This document shows positions 19,530-30,681 of a DNA stretch of 64,000 bases, in pieces. The translations under genes were made by a program, and so were the position numbers. Location of the stretch: assembly GCF_014931605.1 (NCBI RefSeq), contig NZ_CP053382.1:3224001-3288000 (forward strand). Direction: 5' to 3'. The notes under the pieces are model-generated. The model did no database searches and was not told where the DNA came from. It saw only the letters and a list, made by a program, of their open reading frames with translations. Source of the DNA: Halomonas sp. MCCC 1A13316 (GTDB lineage Bacteria > Pseudomonadota > Gammaproteobacteria > Pseudomonadales > Halomonadaceae). Positions within the stretch are counted from its first letter, which is position 1. Each line of letters opens with the position of its first letter.

Positions 19530-22500
19530 ATGCGCACCTTGATCGAGGCCGCCCTGGACCGATCGCGCACGACCCTGCTGTTACTGTTCGCCCTGCTGGT
19601 GGCCGGCATCGCCGCCTGGCAGGCGGTACCCAAAGAGGCCAATCCGGACGTACCGATCCCCATTATCTACGTCTCGCTGGCGCTCGAAGGCGTGAGCCCC
19701 GAAGACGGCGAGCGGCTGCTGGTGCGCCCCATGGAGCAGGAGCTTCGCACCATCGAGGGCGTGCGCAAGATGACCGCCCAGTCCAGCGAAGGTCACGCCG
19801 CGGTCACGCTGGAGTTCGATGCCGGCTTCGACCCGCGCCAGGCGCTCGCCGACGTGCGCGAGCGGGTCGACATCGCCAATGCCTCGCTGCCTGATGAAGC
19901 CGAGGAACCGCGTGTCTTCGAGGTCAACGTCGGCCTCTTCCCGGTGCTGTCGGTGGGCCTCTCGGGGCCGATCGAAGAGACTCGCCGACTGGCCATCGCC
20001 CGCCAGCTGCAGGACGCCTTCGAAGGGGTACCCGAGGTGCTCGAGGTCGAAATCGGCGGCGAGCGCGAGGAGCTGCTGGAGATCGTCGTCGACCCGCTGG
20101 TACTCGACAGCTACGGCGTGGACTTCGATACCCTGTTCAACCTGGTCACGCGCAACAACCGCCTGGTGGCGGCCGGCGGTCTCGATACCGGCGCCGGACG
20201 CACCCCGGTGAAGGTTCCCGGCGTGATCGAGTCCCTAGAGGACGTCATGAACATGCCGGTGAAGGTCGACGGCGATCGCGTGGTGACCTTCGCCGACGTG
20301 GCCTGGATACGCCCCACCTTCAAGGATCCCGAAGGTTTCGCCCGCATCGACGGCGAGCCGGCCCTGGTGCTGGAAATCTCCAAGCGCGCCGGCGCCAACC
20401 TGATCGCCACCATCGAGGGCGTACGCAGCATTCTTGCCGAGGCTGCACCGCTGCTGCCCGATGAACTCTCCGTCACGACCATCATGGATCAGTCGGTGAC
20501 CGTCAAGCAGATGCTGTCGGAGCTGCTCAATAACGTCGTCACCGCCGTGGTATTGGTACTGATCGTGATCCTGGCGGCGATGGGCCTGCGCTCGGCGCTG
20601 ATGGTGGGCCTGACCATTCCCGGTGCGTTCCTCACCGGCATCCTGCTGATCTGGGCGGTCGGCTACACGCTCAATATCGTGGTGCTGTTCGCCCTCATTT
20701 TAGTAGCCGGCATGCTGGTGGATGGCGCCATCGTGGTCAGTGAGCTCGCCGACCGCAATCTACGCGAAGGCCAGCCTCCCCGTACGGCCTGGATTCACGC
20801 CGCGACCCGCATGAGCTGGCCGGTCATCGCCGCCACCGCCACCACCCTGGCGGTATTCTTCCCGCTGCTGTTCTGGCCGGGGGTGGTGGGCGAATTCATG
20901 AAGTACCTGCCGGCCACGGTGATCCTCTGCCTGCTAGCGTCGCTGGCCATGGCGCTGATCTTTCTGCCAACCCTGGGGGGCGTTTTCAGCGCGCGCACCG
21001 GCAAGATTCATCGCAGCGAGGAAATGGTCACTGCCGGCGGGCGCCTGTATCGTGCCACCCTCGCCCGGCTGCTGGCCCGTCCCGGCATGACGCTGCTCAT
21101 CGCGCTGCTGCTGATGGCACTGATCTTCGTCGGTTACGGTCGCTTCAACCATGGGGTGGAGTTCTTTCCCGAGGTCGAACCGGAGAACGCCCAGGTGGTG
21201 GTGCGCTCCCGGGGCGATTTCTCGGCAGTGGAGAAAGACGCCATCGTGCGCCGGGTCGAGGCACGACTCGCCGGCATGAGCGAGGTGAAGGCGCTTTATG
21301 CCCGCTCCTATGGCGTGCCCAATCAGCAGGTCGGCAGCGATGTGATCGGCGTGGTGCAGTTTCAGTTGATCGACTGGCAGGAGCGCCGACCGGCTCGGGT
21401 GATCATGAGCGAGATGGCCGAGCGTACCGCCGACCTGCCAGGAGTTGTACTGGAATTCCGCGAGCAGGAGCAGGGCCCGGGGGGCGGCAAGCCCATCGTG
21501 CTCGAAGTCAGCGCCCAGCAGGAAGCGGACAGCGCGGCGGCAGTGGAAGCCATTCGCGGCGCGATGGAGCGGCTTGGGGGCTTCCGCGACATCGAGGACA
21601 ACCGCAGCCTGCCCGGCATCGAGTGGCGGCTCAACGTCGATCGCGCCGCCGCCGCCCGCATGGGTGCCGACGTCGCCGCCGTGGGCAGCGCCGTTCAACT
21701 GGTTACCAACGGCCTGCAAGTGGCCACCTATCGCCCCGCCCACGCGACCGACGAGGTCGATATACGCGTGCGCTTCCCCGAAGCCTCCCGCCATATCGGC
21801 CAACTAGACCGCCTGACCCTCAACACGCCGCGCGGCCAGGTGCCGGTGTCCCATTTCGCCAGCCTGGAGCCGGCTCCCAGGGTGGGCACGCTGCACCGCA
21901 TCGATGGCCGGCGGGCCATCACCCTGGAAGCGGACGTGACCGCGGGCTACCAGCCCGACGAACGGTTGAGTGCGCTGCTGGCAGAACTGGGGCCGCCGCC
22001 CGAGGGCGTTCGGGTCAACGTCGCTGGCGAGCAGGAGGACCAGGAGCAGGCCAGTCGCTTCCTGATCACCGCTTTCCTGATGGCCATCGGCATGATGCTG
22101 CTGATCCTGGTCACTCAGTTCAACAGCCTCTACCAAGCCTTGCTGGTGCTTTCGGCGATCGTGTTTTCCACCGCCGGCGTGCTGATGGGCCTGCTGATCA
22201 ATGGCCAGCCGTTCGGCATCGTCATGGTCGGCATGGGCATCATCGCCCTGGCGGGTATCGTGGTGAATAACAATATCGTGCTGATCGATACCTACAACGA
22301 GCTGCGCCAGGCGGGCCTGGCTCCGTATGACGCGGCGCTGGGCGCAGGCGGCCTTCGCCTGCGCCCGGTACTGCTGACCGCCGTTACCACCGTGCTCGGC
22401 CTGATGCCAATGGTGCTGGAAATCAACGTCAACCTGTTCGCGCCAAGTCTCGGCTTGGGCGCACCCTCGACCCAGTGGTGGACCCAGCTCTCCAGCGCCA

Positions 22501-22613
22501 TCGCCGGCGGGCTGATATTCGCCACCGGGCTGACCTTGCTGCTGACCCCCTGCATGCTGGTGCTATGGCAGCGCCGCCCGGCACGTAAAGCGGCCAAGCC
22601 CGCCGAAGCGTGA
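19530..22613 (+). CDS. RND efflux transporter permease subunit
   Basis: A 1027-residue proton-driven pump of the AcrB/HAE1 superfamily, close to normal length. The N-terminal helix (LLLLFALLVAGIAAW) is followed by PKEANPDVPIPIIYV and two large periplasmic domains, then membrane blocks. In the fourth-helix region FALILVAGMLVDGAIVV carries the acidic residue of the proton relay (MLVDGAI). A second membrane block has ALAGIVVNNNIVLIDTYNE. The start ATG at 19530 has GGGAGG 9 nt upstream. The substrate may be drugs, detergents or other amphiphiles; nothing nearby specifies which. Confidence 0.94.
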   Translation: MRTLIEAALDRSRTTLLLLFALLVAGIAAWQAVPKEANPDVPIPIIYVSLALEGVSPEDGERLLVRPMEQELRTIEGVRKMTAQSSEGHAAVTLEFDAGFDPRQALADVRERVDIANASLPDEAEEPRVFEVNVGLFPVLSVGLSGPIEETRRLAIARQLQDAFEGVPEVLEVEIGGEREELLEIVVDPLVLDSYGVDFDTLFNLVTRNNRLVAAGGLDTGAGRTPVKVPGVIESLEDVMNMPVKVDGDRVVTFADVAWIRPTFKDPEGFARIDGEPALVLEISKRAGANLIATIEGVRSILAEAAPLLPDELSVTTIMDQSVTVKQMLSELLNNVVTAVVLVLIVILAAMGLRSALMVGLTIPGAFLTGILLIWAVGYTLNIVVLFALILVAGMLVDGAIVVSELADRNLREGQPPRTAWIHAATRMSWPVIAATATTLAVFFPLLFWPGVVGEFMKYLPATVILCLLASLAMALIFLPTLGGVFSARTGKIHRSEEMVTAGGRLYRATLARLLARPGMTLLIALLLMALIFVGYGRFNHGVEFFPEVEPENAQVVVRSRGDFSAVEKDAIVRRVEARLAGMSEVKALYARSYGVPNQQVGSDVIGVVQFQLIDWQERRPARVIMSEMAERTADLPGVVLEFREQEQGPGGGKPIVLEVSAQQEADSAAAVEAIRGAMERLGGFRDIEDNRSLPGIEWRLNVDRAAAARMGADVAAVGSAVQLVTNGLQVATYRPAHATDEVDIRVRFPEASRHIGQLDRLTLNTPRGQVPVSHFASLEPAPRVGTLHRIDGRRAITLEADVTAGYQPDERLSALLAELGPPPEGVRVNVAGEQEDQEQASRFLITAFLMAIGMMLLILVTQFNSLYQALLVLSAIVFSTAGVLMGLLINGQPFGIVMVGMGIIALAGIVVNNNIVLIDTYNELRQAGLAPYDAALGAGGLRLRPVLLTAVTTVLGLMPMVLEINVNLFAPSLGLGAPSTQWWTQLSSAIAGGLIFATGLTLLLTPCMLVLWQRRPARKAAKPAEA

Positions 22614-22648
22614 GCCCACGAACCCGGGGCGAAGCCCCGATACGATGA

Positions 22649-22678
22649 CGCCGCCCCGGGCCTTGGCTCGGGGCGGCG
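22649..22678. terminator. GC-rich hairpin between convergent genes
   Basis: Perfect 10-bp stem CGCCGCCCCG (22649-22658) / CGGGGCGGCG (22669-22678) between the RND gene and rsd. There is no T-tract on either side, so it may only stabilise 3' ends or help factor-dependent termination. Confidence 0.4.
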
Positions 22679-22709
22679 CTGAGTAAATCGGCCTGAATGC
22701 CAGACGGCT

Positions 22710-23198
22710 CTATTCGGCCTGGACTTCCTTCTGCGGTGTATGTGCCGCATGCAGGCGGGCAATCAATTGGTCTTCCAGGGCGAAGCGTTCGGTCAGGCCC
22801 TTGGCCAGGCGATCGAGCCAGGCGGGCAGGCGTGGCAGGAAGTGCTGGCAGCGCACAGGGGTCGAATAGTCGGCATCGAATGCCAGCACGAGTTCGGTGG
22901 AAAGCTCCAACCGCTCCAGCAGCTTACCGGCAATTTCCAGCGCATCGTGATCGCCGAAGGCATTGGCCTCTTCGCGCAACTGGGGGTAGATCTCGAAATG
23001 GCCGGCGCTGATGTAATCCATCAGCAGCTCGCTGAAACGATCGATCTGCGGCTTGCTCACAGCCTCCAGCTCGGTATCGCAGGCCTCCTTGAGCTCAAGG
23101 AAACTGACCAGCAATTCACGGCGTTCATCGAGCCATCGGTCGATCAGCTGATGCACGCCGCCCCAGCGCTCCCTGGCTGTCTTGCACTCTTCCAGCAT
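22710..23198 (-). CDS. rsd: Rsd/AlgQ family sigma-70-binding regulator
   Basis: A 162-residue, almost entirely helical protein beginning MLEECKTARERWGGVHQLID, nearly the consensus of the Rsd/AlgQ family, with RFSELLMDYISAGHFEIY further on. Rsd binds region 4 of sigma-70 and shifts RNA polymerase toward alternative sigma factors. The Pseudomonas homologue AlgQ also affects alginate and virulence genes. The start ATG at 23198 has GGAGG upstream. It is divergent from the aromatic catabolic operon. Confidence 0.9.
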   Translation of the reverse strand: MLEECKTARERWGGVHQLIDRWLDERRELLVSFLELKEACDTELEAVSKPQIDRFSELLMDYISAGHFEIYPQLREEANAFGDHDALEIAGKLLERLELSTELVLAFDADYSTPVRCQHFLPRLPAWLDRLAKGLTERFALEDQLIARLHAAHTPQKEVQAE

Positions 23199-23313
23199 CG
23201 TGAGCCTCCTTCCCCTTATGAAGCCTGTTGCAGCTCGTCGGACCCACCGAGCTTCGAGCTTGAAGACCCAGACTCGCCGTTGCCAACCGGCCTGTCAATC
23301 CTTCGGAGAGCGA

Positions 23314-23365
23314 AAAATTTCACTTCAAGCCACGAATGTTCAAGCATGAAATTTTAAGCTTGAAC
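23314..23365. promoter_or_regulatory. Overlapping inverted repeats, candidate MarR operator
   Basis: GTTCAAGC (23338-23345) and GCTTGAAC (23358-23365) form a perfect 8-bp inverted repeat with a 12-nt spacer. A second pair, AAAATTTCA (23314-23322) / TGAAATTTT (23347-23355), interlocks with it. An additional half site CTTCAAGC is at 23323-23330 and GCTTGAAG at 23258-23265. The only regulator in the operon is a MarR protein, whose family binds such palindromes. Binding is inferred. Confidence 0.55.
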
Positions 23366-23388
23366 TATTTGCCCTTCGGGTCTAGCCT
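23360..23388 (+). promoter_or_regulatory. Candidate sigma-70 promoter of the aromatic operon
   Basis: TTGAAC (23360-23365), a 17-nt spacer, then TAGCCT (23383-23388). The -35 box is the right arm of the inverted repeat, so a bound repressor would block it. The predicted start lies about 30 nt before the first gene's ATG. Confidence 0.45.
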
Positions 23389-23422
23389 GCAATCAAGTAC
23401 AACAACATTACGGTTTTACGCC

Positions 23423-25708
23423 ATGAGAATCGCCTGCCTCGGCGGTGGCCCCGCCGGCCTCTACTTCGCCATCAGCATGAAGCTGCACGATCCCGGTCAC
23501 GACATTGTGGTGATCGAGCGCAATCGCCCCGACGATACCTTCGGCTGGGGGGTAGTACTCTCTGACGAAACGCTCGACAATCTGGCCGCCAACGATGCCG
23601 TGAGCGCGGCGCGCATTCGCGAGCACTTCGCCTATTGGGATGACATCGCCGTGATCCATGACGGCGTCAAGACGGTCTCCACCGGCCATGGCTTCTGCGG
23701 CATCGGCCGTCAGCGGCTGTTGATCCTGTTGCAGGAGCGTGCCCGCGAACTCGGCATCGAGTTGCGCTTCGAGAACGACGTGCCGGAGGAGCGCATCGAC
23801 GACCTGCGCCGCGAGTTCGACCTGGTGCTGGCCGCCGACGGGCTCAATTCACGCACTCGTCAGCGCTACGCCGAGCACTTCCGGCCCGACATCGACGTGC
23901 GCGCCTGCAAGTTCGTCTGGCTCGGCACTCACCAGACCTTCAACGACGCCTTCACCTTCATCTTCGAGAAGACCGAGCACGGCTGGGTGTGGGCCCACGC
24001 CTACCAGTTCGACGCCGACACCGCGACCTTCATCGTCGAGTGCAGCGAAGCCACCTGGCAGGCTTTCGGCTTCGGCGAGATGAGCCAGCAGGAATCCATT
24101 GCCGTATGCGAGCGAATCTTCGCCCGCCACCTCGGTGGTCACGCGTTGATGACCAATGCCCACCACATCCGCGGCTCGGCGTGGATCAACTTCCCTCGCG
24201 TACTGTGCGAGCGCTGGAGCTTCGACAACGTGGTGCTGATGGGCGACGCTGCGGCCACCGCGCATTTCTCCATCGGCTCCGGCACTAAGCTGGCGCTGGA
24301 GAGCGCCATCGCCCTGGCGGGATACCTGCACAGCGAGCCCGACATGACCAGCGCCTTCGCTCGCTACGAGGAGGAGCGCCGCACCGAGGTGCTGCGCCTG
24401 CAGTCGGCGGCGCGCAACTCCACCGAATGGTTCGAGCAGGTCGAGCGCTATCTCGATCTCGACCCGGTGCAGTTCAACTACTCGCTGCTGACCCGCTCCC
24501 AGCGCATCAGCCACGAGAATCTGCGCCTGCGCGACCCGCAGTGGCTCACGAGCGCCGAACGCTGGTTCCAGACCCAGGCCAATAACGAAGGAAGCGCACG
24601 GGCACCGATGTTCGCGCCCTTCCGATTGCGCGAGATGACCCTGGCCAACCGGGTGGTGGTTTCACCCATGGCCCAGTACAAGGCGGTGGACGGAAGGCCC
24701 ACCGACTGGCACTTCGTGCACTACGCCGAGCGCGCCAAGGGCGGCGCCGGCCTGGTCTACATCGAGATGACCTGCGTCTCGCCCGAGGGGCGCATCACGC
24801 CGGGCTGCCCGGGGCTCTATGCCCCCGAGCACGAGGCGGCGTGGAAGCGACTGTGCGATTTCGTGCATGCCGAGACGCCGGCCAAGTTGTGCGCCCAGAT
24901 CGGTCACTCCGGCCCCAAGGGCTCGACACAGCTGGGCTGGCAGGAGATGGACGCGCCGCTGACCGAGGGCAATTGGCCGATCCTGGCGGCTTCCGCCAAG
25001 CCCTGGTCGGAGCGCAACCAGGTGCCCAAGGCGATGGACCGCAGCGACATGGACCGCGTGCGCGACGAGTTCGTCGCCGCTGCGCAAATGGCGGATCGCG
25101 CCGGCTTCGACATGCTCGAGGTCCACGCCGCCCATGGTTATCTGCTGTCTTCGTTCATTACGCCGCTGACCAACCGCCGCGACGACGAGTACGGCGGCTC
25201 GCTCGAGAACCGCATGCGCTACCCGCTGGAGGTGATCCGCGCGGTGCGCCAGGCGTGGCCGGCCCACAAGCCGCTGTCGGTGCGCATCTCGGCCAACGAC
25301 TGGGTCGGTGACGAAGGCGTGACGCCGGACGAGGCCGTCGGTATAGCGCGTCTGCTCAAGACCGCCGAGGTCGATATCGTCGACGTCTCCGCCGGGCAGA
25401 CCTCGACCCGCGCCCGGCCGATGTACGGGCGCATGTTTCAGACCCCCTTCTCCGATCGTATTCGCAACGAGACCGGCATGGCGACCATGGCGGTGGGCAA
25501 CATCTACCAGGCCGACCACGTCAATTCGATCCTGATGGCCGGCCGCGCCGACCTGGTGTGCCTGGCCCGCCCACACCTGGCCGACCCCTACTGGACGCTG
25601 CACGCTGCAGCCGGCATCGGCGACGGCGAGTGCGACTGGCCGGCGCCCTACCGCGCCGGCCGCGACCAACTGCAGCGTCTGGCCGAGCGCGGCGAGGGCT
25701 GGACATGA
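23423..25708 (+). CDS. Fused flavin monooxygenase / Old Yellow Enzyme (aminobenzoyl-CoA monooxygenase/reductase type)
   Basis: A 761-residue two-domain flavoprotein. Residues 1-385 form an FAD monooxygenase of the salicylate-hydroxylase class (dinucleotide loop [10 protein letters not shown] at 6-15; FAD motif [22 protein letters not shown] region near 275). Residues from about 395 form an Old Yellow Enzyme barrel ([54 protein letters not shown]). This fusion is known as 2-aminobenzoyl-CoA monooxygenase/reductase of Azoarcus evansii and is often annotated as salicylyl-CoA 5-hydroxylase/oxidoreductase. It would hydroxylate and then reduce the ring of an aryl-CoA. The surrounding ligase, dehydrogenase and crotonase support the aminobenzoate role over gentisate formation. 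ATG at 23423 lacks a good ribosome site. Confidence 0.9.
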   Translation: MRIACLGGGPAGLYFAISMKLHDPGHDIVVIERNRPDDTFGWGVVLSDETLDNLAANDAVSAARIREHFAYWDDIAVIHDGVKTVSTGHGFCGIGRQRLLILLQERARELGIELRFENDVPEERIDDLRREFDLVLAADGLNSRTRQRYAEHFRPDIDVRACKFVWLGTHQTFNDAFTFIFEKTEHGWVWAHAYQFDADTATFIVECSEATWQAFGFGEMSQQESIAVCERIFARHLGGHALMTNAHHIRGSAWINFPRVLCERWSFDNVVLMGDAAATAHFSIGSGTKLALESAIALAGYLHSEPDMTSAFARYEEERRTEVLRLQSAARNSTEWFEQVERYLDLDPVQFNYSLLTRSQRISHENLRLRDPQWLTSAERWFQTQANNEGSARAPMFAPFRLREMTLANRVVVSPMAQYKAVDGRPTDWHFVHYAERAKGGAGLVYIEMTCVSPEGRITPGCPGLYAPEHEAAWKRLCDFVHAETPAKLCAQIGHSGPKGSTQLGWQEMDAPLTEGNWPILAASAKPWSERNQVPKAMDRSDMDRVRDEFVAAAQMADRAGFDMLEVHAAHGYLLSSFITPLTNRRDDEYGGSLENRMRYPLEVIRAVRQAWPAHKPLSVRISANDWVGDEGVTPDEAVGIARLLKTAEVDIVDVSAGQTSTRARPMYGRMFQTPFSDRIRNETGMATMAVGNIYQADHVNSILMAGRADLVCLARPHLADPYWTLHAAAGIGDGECDWPAPYRAGRDQLQRLAERGEGWT

Positions 25709-26463
25709 GCATGAACGGGAGCACCACGATGCTGGGCAAGCGCGTAGTGGTCACCGGCGGTGGCAGCGGTATCGGCGCCGACATGGCGCTGACCTTCGCC
25801 GAAGCGGGCGCCGATGTCGTCATTACCGGGCGTCGTAGCGCGCCGCTCGAAAAGGTGGCCGCCCGCCACTCGGCGATCACTTACGCTGTCGCCGATGTCA
25901 CCCAGGAAGACGACATGGCATCGCTCTTCAACCACCTGGGCGAGGTCGATATCGTCATCGCCAACGCCGGGGCGGCCGAAAGCGCCCCGCTCTCGCGCAC
26001 CGAGCTGGACCAGTGGCAGCGCATGCTGGAGGTCAACCTGACCGGCACCTTCCTCACCCTTCGCGAGGGGCTGAAGCACCTGCGCGACAACGGCCGGCTG
26101 ATTGCCGTGGCTTCCACCGCAGGGCTCAAGGGCTACGCCTACGTGGCGCCCTACTGCGCCGCCAAGCACGGTGTGGTAGGCCTTGTGCGCGCCCTGGCCC
26201 AGGAGGTGGCAGGCCGTGACATCACCGTCAACGCGCTATGCCCCGGCTTCACCGAGACCCCGCTGCTCGAGGAAAGTGTTGCCACCATCATGGCCAAGAC
26301 CGGCCAGTCAGCGGAACAGGCCCGCGCCCACTTCCAATCGACCAACCCCACGGGGCGTTTAATTCAGCCCGCCGAGGTCACCGCTACGGCGCTGTGGCTG
26401 TGCGGTCCGCACAGCGGCGCCATCAACGGCCAGGCGATCTCCATCTCGGGAGGCGAAATATGA
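25705..26463 (+). CDS. SDR-family NAD(P)-dependent oxidoreductase (catabolic operon)
   Basis: A 252-residue short-chain dehydrogenase: cofactor loop TGGGSGIG near the N-terminus, IANAGAA, catalytic serine region VASTAG, and the YCAAK active-site pair, ending with a C-terminal ISGG segment. In this operon it probably oxidises or reduces a hydroxy/keto acyl-CoA formed after ring reduction. The start ATG at 25705 overlaps the preceding stop (ATGA) and has GAGGG upstream; ATG at 25729 is an alternative. Its own stop overlaps the MarR gene start. Confidence 0.9.
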   Translation: MSMNGSTTMLGKRVVVTGGGSGIGADMALTFAEAGADVVITGRRSAPLEKVAARHSAITYAVADVTQEDDMASLFNHLGEVDIVIANAGAAESAPLSRTELDQWQRMLEVNLTGTFLTLREGLKHLRDNGRLIAVASTAGLKGYAYVAPYCAAKHGVVGLVRALAQEVAGRDITVNALCPGFTETPLLEESVATIMAKTGQSAEQARAHFQSTNPTGRLIQPAEVTATALWLCGPHSGAINGQAISISGGEI

Positions 26464-26930
26464 CAGCTTCGCTGCCGAAACCGGAAAGCCTGAGCAAGGA
26501 GCGCCTGCGCCTGTGGCTGCGCATGCTGCGGGTGACGCGCCAGGTGGAGGCGGCGCTACGCGAGAAGCTGCGCCTGGAGTTCGACTCCACCCTGCCGCGC
26601 TTCGACGTCATGGCGGCGCTTTTCCGCGAGCGGGAAGGGCTCAAGATGAACGAACTCTCCAAGCGGCTGCGCGTCTCCAACGGCAACGTGACCGGCATCA
26701 TCGACCGCCTGGCCGAAGACGGTCTGGTCGAACGCATCGCCATCGAGGGGGATCGCCGCGCCACCCTGGTACGCCTGACCGCCGACGGACGCGACGCCTT
26801 CACCACCATGGCGGCAGCCCACGAGGACTGGGTCGATGCCTTGCTCGACGGCGTCAGCGCAGAAGACGCCCATCATATCGGCGAGCTGCTGCATCGCTTG
26901 CCGGCCGACACGGGAGAACAACGCCAATGA
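26460..26930 (+). CDS. MarR-family transcriptional regulator
   Basis: A 156-residue winged-helix protein. The recognition region [23 protein letters not shown] is followed by a wing ([17 protein letters not shown]), with N- and C-terminal dimerisation helices. MarR proteins in aromatic-acid clusters (for example BadR and CouR) often sense an aryl-CoA intermediate and release their operator when it binds. That role is inferred here from its position inside the operon, 4-nt overlaps with both neighbours, and the palindromes at the operon promoter. An insertion of the regulator within the operon would make it autoregulated. Confidence 0.9.
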   Translation: MTASLPKPESLSKERLRLWLRMLRVTRQVEAALREKLRLEFDSTLPRFDVMAALFREREGLKMNELSKRLRVSNGNVTGIIDRLAEDGLVERIAIEGDRRATLVRLTADGRDAFTTMAAAHEDWVDALLDGVSAEDAHHIGELLHRLPADTGEQRQ

Positions 26931-27735
26931 AACTGGCCGACCTGACACCGCGCCATTTCCAGTGGCGCATGGAGGGCGACGTCGCGGTGATCCGCTTGGA
27001 CCGTCCCGAGCGCAAGAATCCGCTCACCTTCGACAGCTACGCCGAGCTGCGCGACACCTTCCGCGACCTGGCTTACGCCGAGGACGTCAAGGCGGTGGTG
27101 TTCACCTCCAACGGCGGCAACTTCTGCTCCGGCGGCGACGTGCACGAGATCATCGCCCCGCTGGTCGGGCGCGATATGAAGGGCCTGCTCGAGTTCACAC
27201 GCATGACCGGCGACCTGGTCAAGGCGATGATCCACTGCGGGAGGCCCATCATCAGCGCGGTAGACGGCGTTTGCGTCGGCGCCGGCGCCATCATCGCCAT
27301 GGCCTCGGACATCCGCTTCGCCACGCCCCAGGCCAGCACCGCTTTCCTCTTCACCCGGGTGGGCCTGGCAGGCTGCGACATGGGCGCCTGCGCCATGCTG
27401 CCCCGCATCATCGGCCAGGGCCGCGCCGCCGACCTGCTCTACAGCGGGCGCAGCATGAGCGCGGAAGAAGGCCAGCAGTGGGGCTTCTATAACCGCCTGG
27501 TCGAAGCCGTGAACCTCGAGGAAGAAGCCATCGCCTACGCCACTCGCCTGGCCCAGGGGCCCACCTTCGCCCACGGCATCACCAAGACCCAGCTCAACCA
27601 GGAGTGGTCGATGAGCCTGGAGCAGGCCATCGAGGCCGAGGCACAGGCCCAGGCGATCTGCATGCAGACCCGCGACTTCGAGCGCGCCTACCGCGCCTTC
27701 GCCGCCAAACAGAAGCCGGTCTTCGAGGGGGACTG

Positions 27736-27736
<1 letters not shown>
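26927..27736 (+). CDS. Enoyl-CoA hydratase/crotonase family protein, non-canonical active site
   Basis: 269 residues with the crotonase fold: [12 protein letters not shown], the oxyanion-hole segment [14 protein letters not shown], and the second glycine-rich region [24 protein letters not shown]. In classical hydratases two glutamates follow (in GLPE and GGTQ contexts); here the matching stretch reads [19 protein letters not shown], so neither glutamate is evident. That leaves room for another crotonase reaction, such as ring hydrolysis as in BadI, or isomerisation. Assignment of the exact step is inference. It overlaps the MarR gene by 4 nt and the acyl-CoA dehydrogenase gene by 1 nt. Confidence 0.87.
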
Positions 27737-28866
<1,130 letters not shown>

Positions 28867-28948
28867 AACGACAGACGTACGCCAAACACCGTATCCCCCT
28901 GTCGACGCCTCGGCGCCGCACAACAACAAAGATGTACGGAGAATGGTC

Positions 28949-30577
28949 ATGAACACACCGTCGGCCCATGCCGATACCTTCACCCGGGAAAACCTTCCTC
29001 CCGTGCATGAATGGCCCGAGCTCAGGCTCGATGAATTCGACTACCCCGAGCGCCTCAACGCCGCGGTGGAGCTCTGCGACCGCTGGATCGAGCGCGGACA
29101 CGGCGAGCGCGTGGCGCTGATCGGCAACGGCCGCCGACGCAGCTACCGCGAGCTCGCCGAGTGGACCAACCGCCTGGCTCACGCTCTGGTGGAAGACCTC
29201 GGCGTTCGCCCCGGCAATCGAGTGCTGATCCGCTCGGCCAACAACCCCGCCATGGTCGCCTGCTGGCTCGCCGCCACCAAGGCCGGCGCCGTGGTGGTCA
29301 ACACCATGCCGATGCTGCGTGCCGGCGAGCTGGCCCAGGTCGTCGACAAGGCCGAGATCGCCCTGGCCCTGTGCGATACCCGCCTGCTCGAGGAACTCGA
29401 GGCCTGCGCCGCGGACAGCCCCTTCCTGAAGCGCGTGGTGGGCTTCGACGGCACGGCGAACCACGACGCCGAGCTCGACCGCCTGGCGCTGGACAAGCCG
29501 ACCGACTTCGAAGCGGTGGCCACCGCCGCCGAGGATGTCGCCCTGCTCGGCTTCACCTCGGGCACCACCGGCAAGCCCAAGGCGACCATGCACTTTCACC
29601 GCGACCTGCTGATCATCGCCGACGGCTACGCCCGCGAGGTGCTGCAAGTAACGCCGGACGACGTCTTCGTCGGTTCGCCGCCGCTGGCCTTCACCTTCGG
29701 CCTCGGCGGATTGGCGATTTTCCCGCTGCGTTTCGGTGCCAGCGCCGTACTGCTGGAGAAGGCCACCCCACCCAACATGCTCGACATCATTCGCGAGCAT
29801 CGCGCCACCATCGTGTTCACCGCGCCCACCGCCTACCGCACCATGCTCGCCTCGCTGGACAACCGCGAGGCGCTGGCCAGCCTGCGCGTGGCGGTATCGG
29901 CCGGCGAGACACTGCCGGCGCCGATCTATCACGACTGGATCGAGAAGACCGGCACACCGATCCTCGACGGTATCGGTGCCACCGAGATGCTGCATATCTT
30001 CATCTCCAATCGCCTCGACGACCACCGCCCCGCCTGCACCGGCAGGCCGGTGGCAGGCTACGAGGCGAAGATCGTCGATCCCGACATGAATGAACTGCCA
30101 CGCGGCGAGATCGGCCGCCTGGCGGTACGTGGGCCCACCGGCTGCCGCTACCTAGCCGACAGCCGCCAGCGGGCCTACGTACAGCAGGGCTGGAACCTCA
30201 CCGGCGACGCCTTCACCCAGGACGAGGAGGGCTACTTCCATTTCGCCGCACGCAACGACGACATGATCGTCTCGTCCGGCTACAACATCGCCGGGCCCGA
30301 GGTGGAAGCGGCGCTGCTGGCCCACGAGGCGGTGGCCGAGTGTGCCGTGATCGCTGCACCGAATGGAGAGCGTGGGCAGATCGTCGAGGCCTTCGTGGTA
30401 CTGTCTCCCGGTGTCGAGCCGGACACGGACTGCGTCGAGCGGCTGCAGGCGTTCGTCAAGCAGCGTATCGCGCCCTACAAGTATCCGCGCTCGATTCGCT
30501 TCGTCGAGACGCTGCCGAAAACGGCCACCGGTAAAGTGCAGCGCTTCCGGTTACGCCAGGAGCATTACCCTGACTGA
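28949..30577 (+). CDS. Benzoate-CoA-ligase-family AMP-forming acid:CoA ligase
   Basis: 542 residues of the acyl-adenylate superfamily: P-loop-like FTSGTTGKPKATMHFH, aromatic-binding region FTFGLGG, GATEM, the hinge TGDAF, and the C-terminal catalytic lysine in KTATGKVQRF. Its closest recognisable relatives are benzoate/aminobenzoate-CoA ligases. It would activate the imported aromatic acid with ATP and CoA, the first step of the pathway. Of two nearby ATGs, the one at 28949 has GGAG at 7 nt and is preferred over 28943. An 80-nt gap separates it from the acyl-CoA dehydrogenase gene. Confidence 0.9.
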   Translation: MNTPSAHADTFTRENLPPVHEWPELRLDEFDYPERLNAAVELCDRWIERGHGERVALIGNGRRRSYRELAEWTNRLAHALVEDLGVRPGNRVLIRSANNPAMVACWLAATKAGAVVVNTMPMLRAGELAQVVDKAEIALALCDTRLLEELEACAADSPFLKRVVGFDGTANHDAELDRLALDKPTDFEAVATAAEDVALLGFTSGTTGKPKATMHFHRDLLIIADGYAREVLQVTPDDVFVGSPPLAFTFGLGGLAIFPLRFGASAVLLEKATPPNMLDIIREHRATIVFTAPTAYRTMLASLDNREALASLRVAVSAGETLPAPIYHDWIEKTGTPILDGIGATEMLHIFISNRLDDHRPACTGRPVAGYEAKIVDPDMNELPRGEIGRLAVRGPTGCRYLADSRQRAYVQQGWNLTGDAFTQDEEGYFHFAARNDDMIVSSGYNIAGPEVEAALLAHEAVAECAVIAAPNGERGQIVEAFVVLSPGVEPDTDCVERLQAFVKQRIAPYKYPRSIRFVETLPKTATGKVQRFRLRQEHYPD

Positions 30578-30681
30578 CAGTGGGGAAACGGCCCGGCGGC
30601 ACGACCAGGCGGGCAACCGTAGCGACAGCGCTGAGCGAAGCGCTGATGAACAAAACAATCGAGAACGAAGAGGGTAAATCC

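Noticed and set aside
25558..25704. Upstream extension of the SDR frame into the monooxygenase gene
   Set aside because: It overlaps the coding OYE domain and lacks SDR character; ATG at 25705 gives the usual 4-nt overlap.
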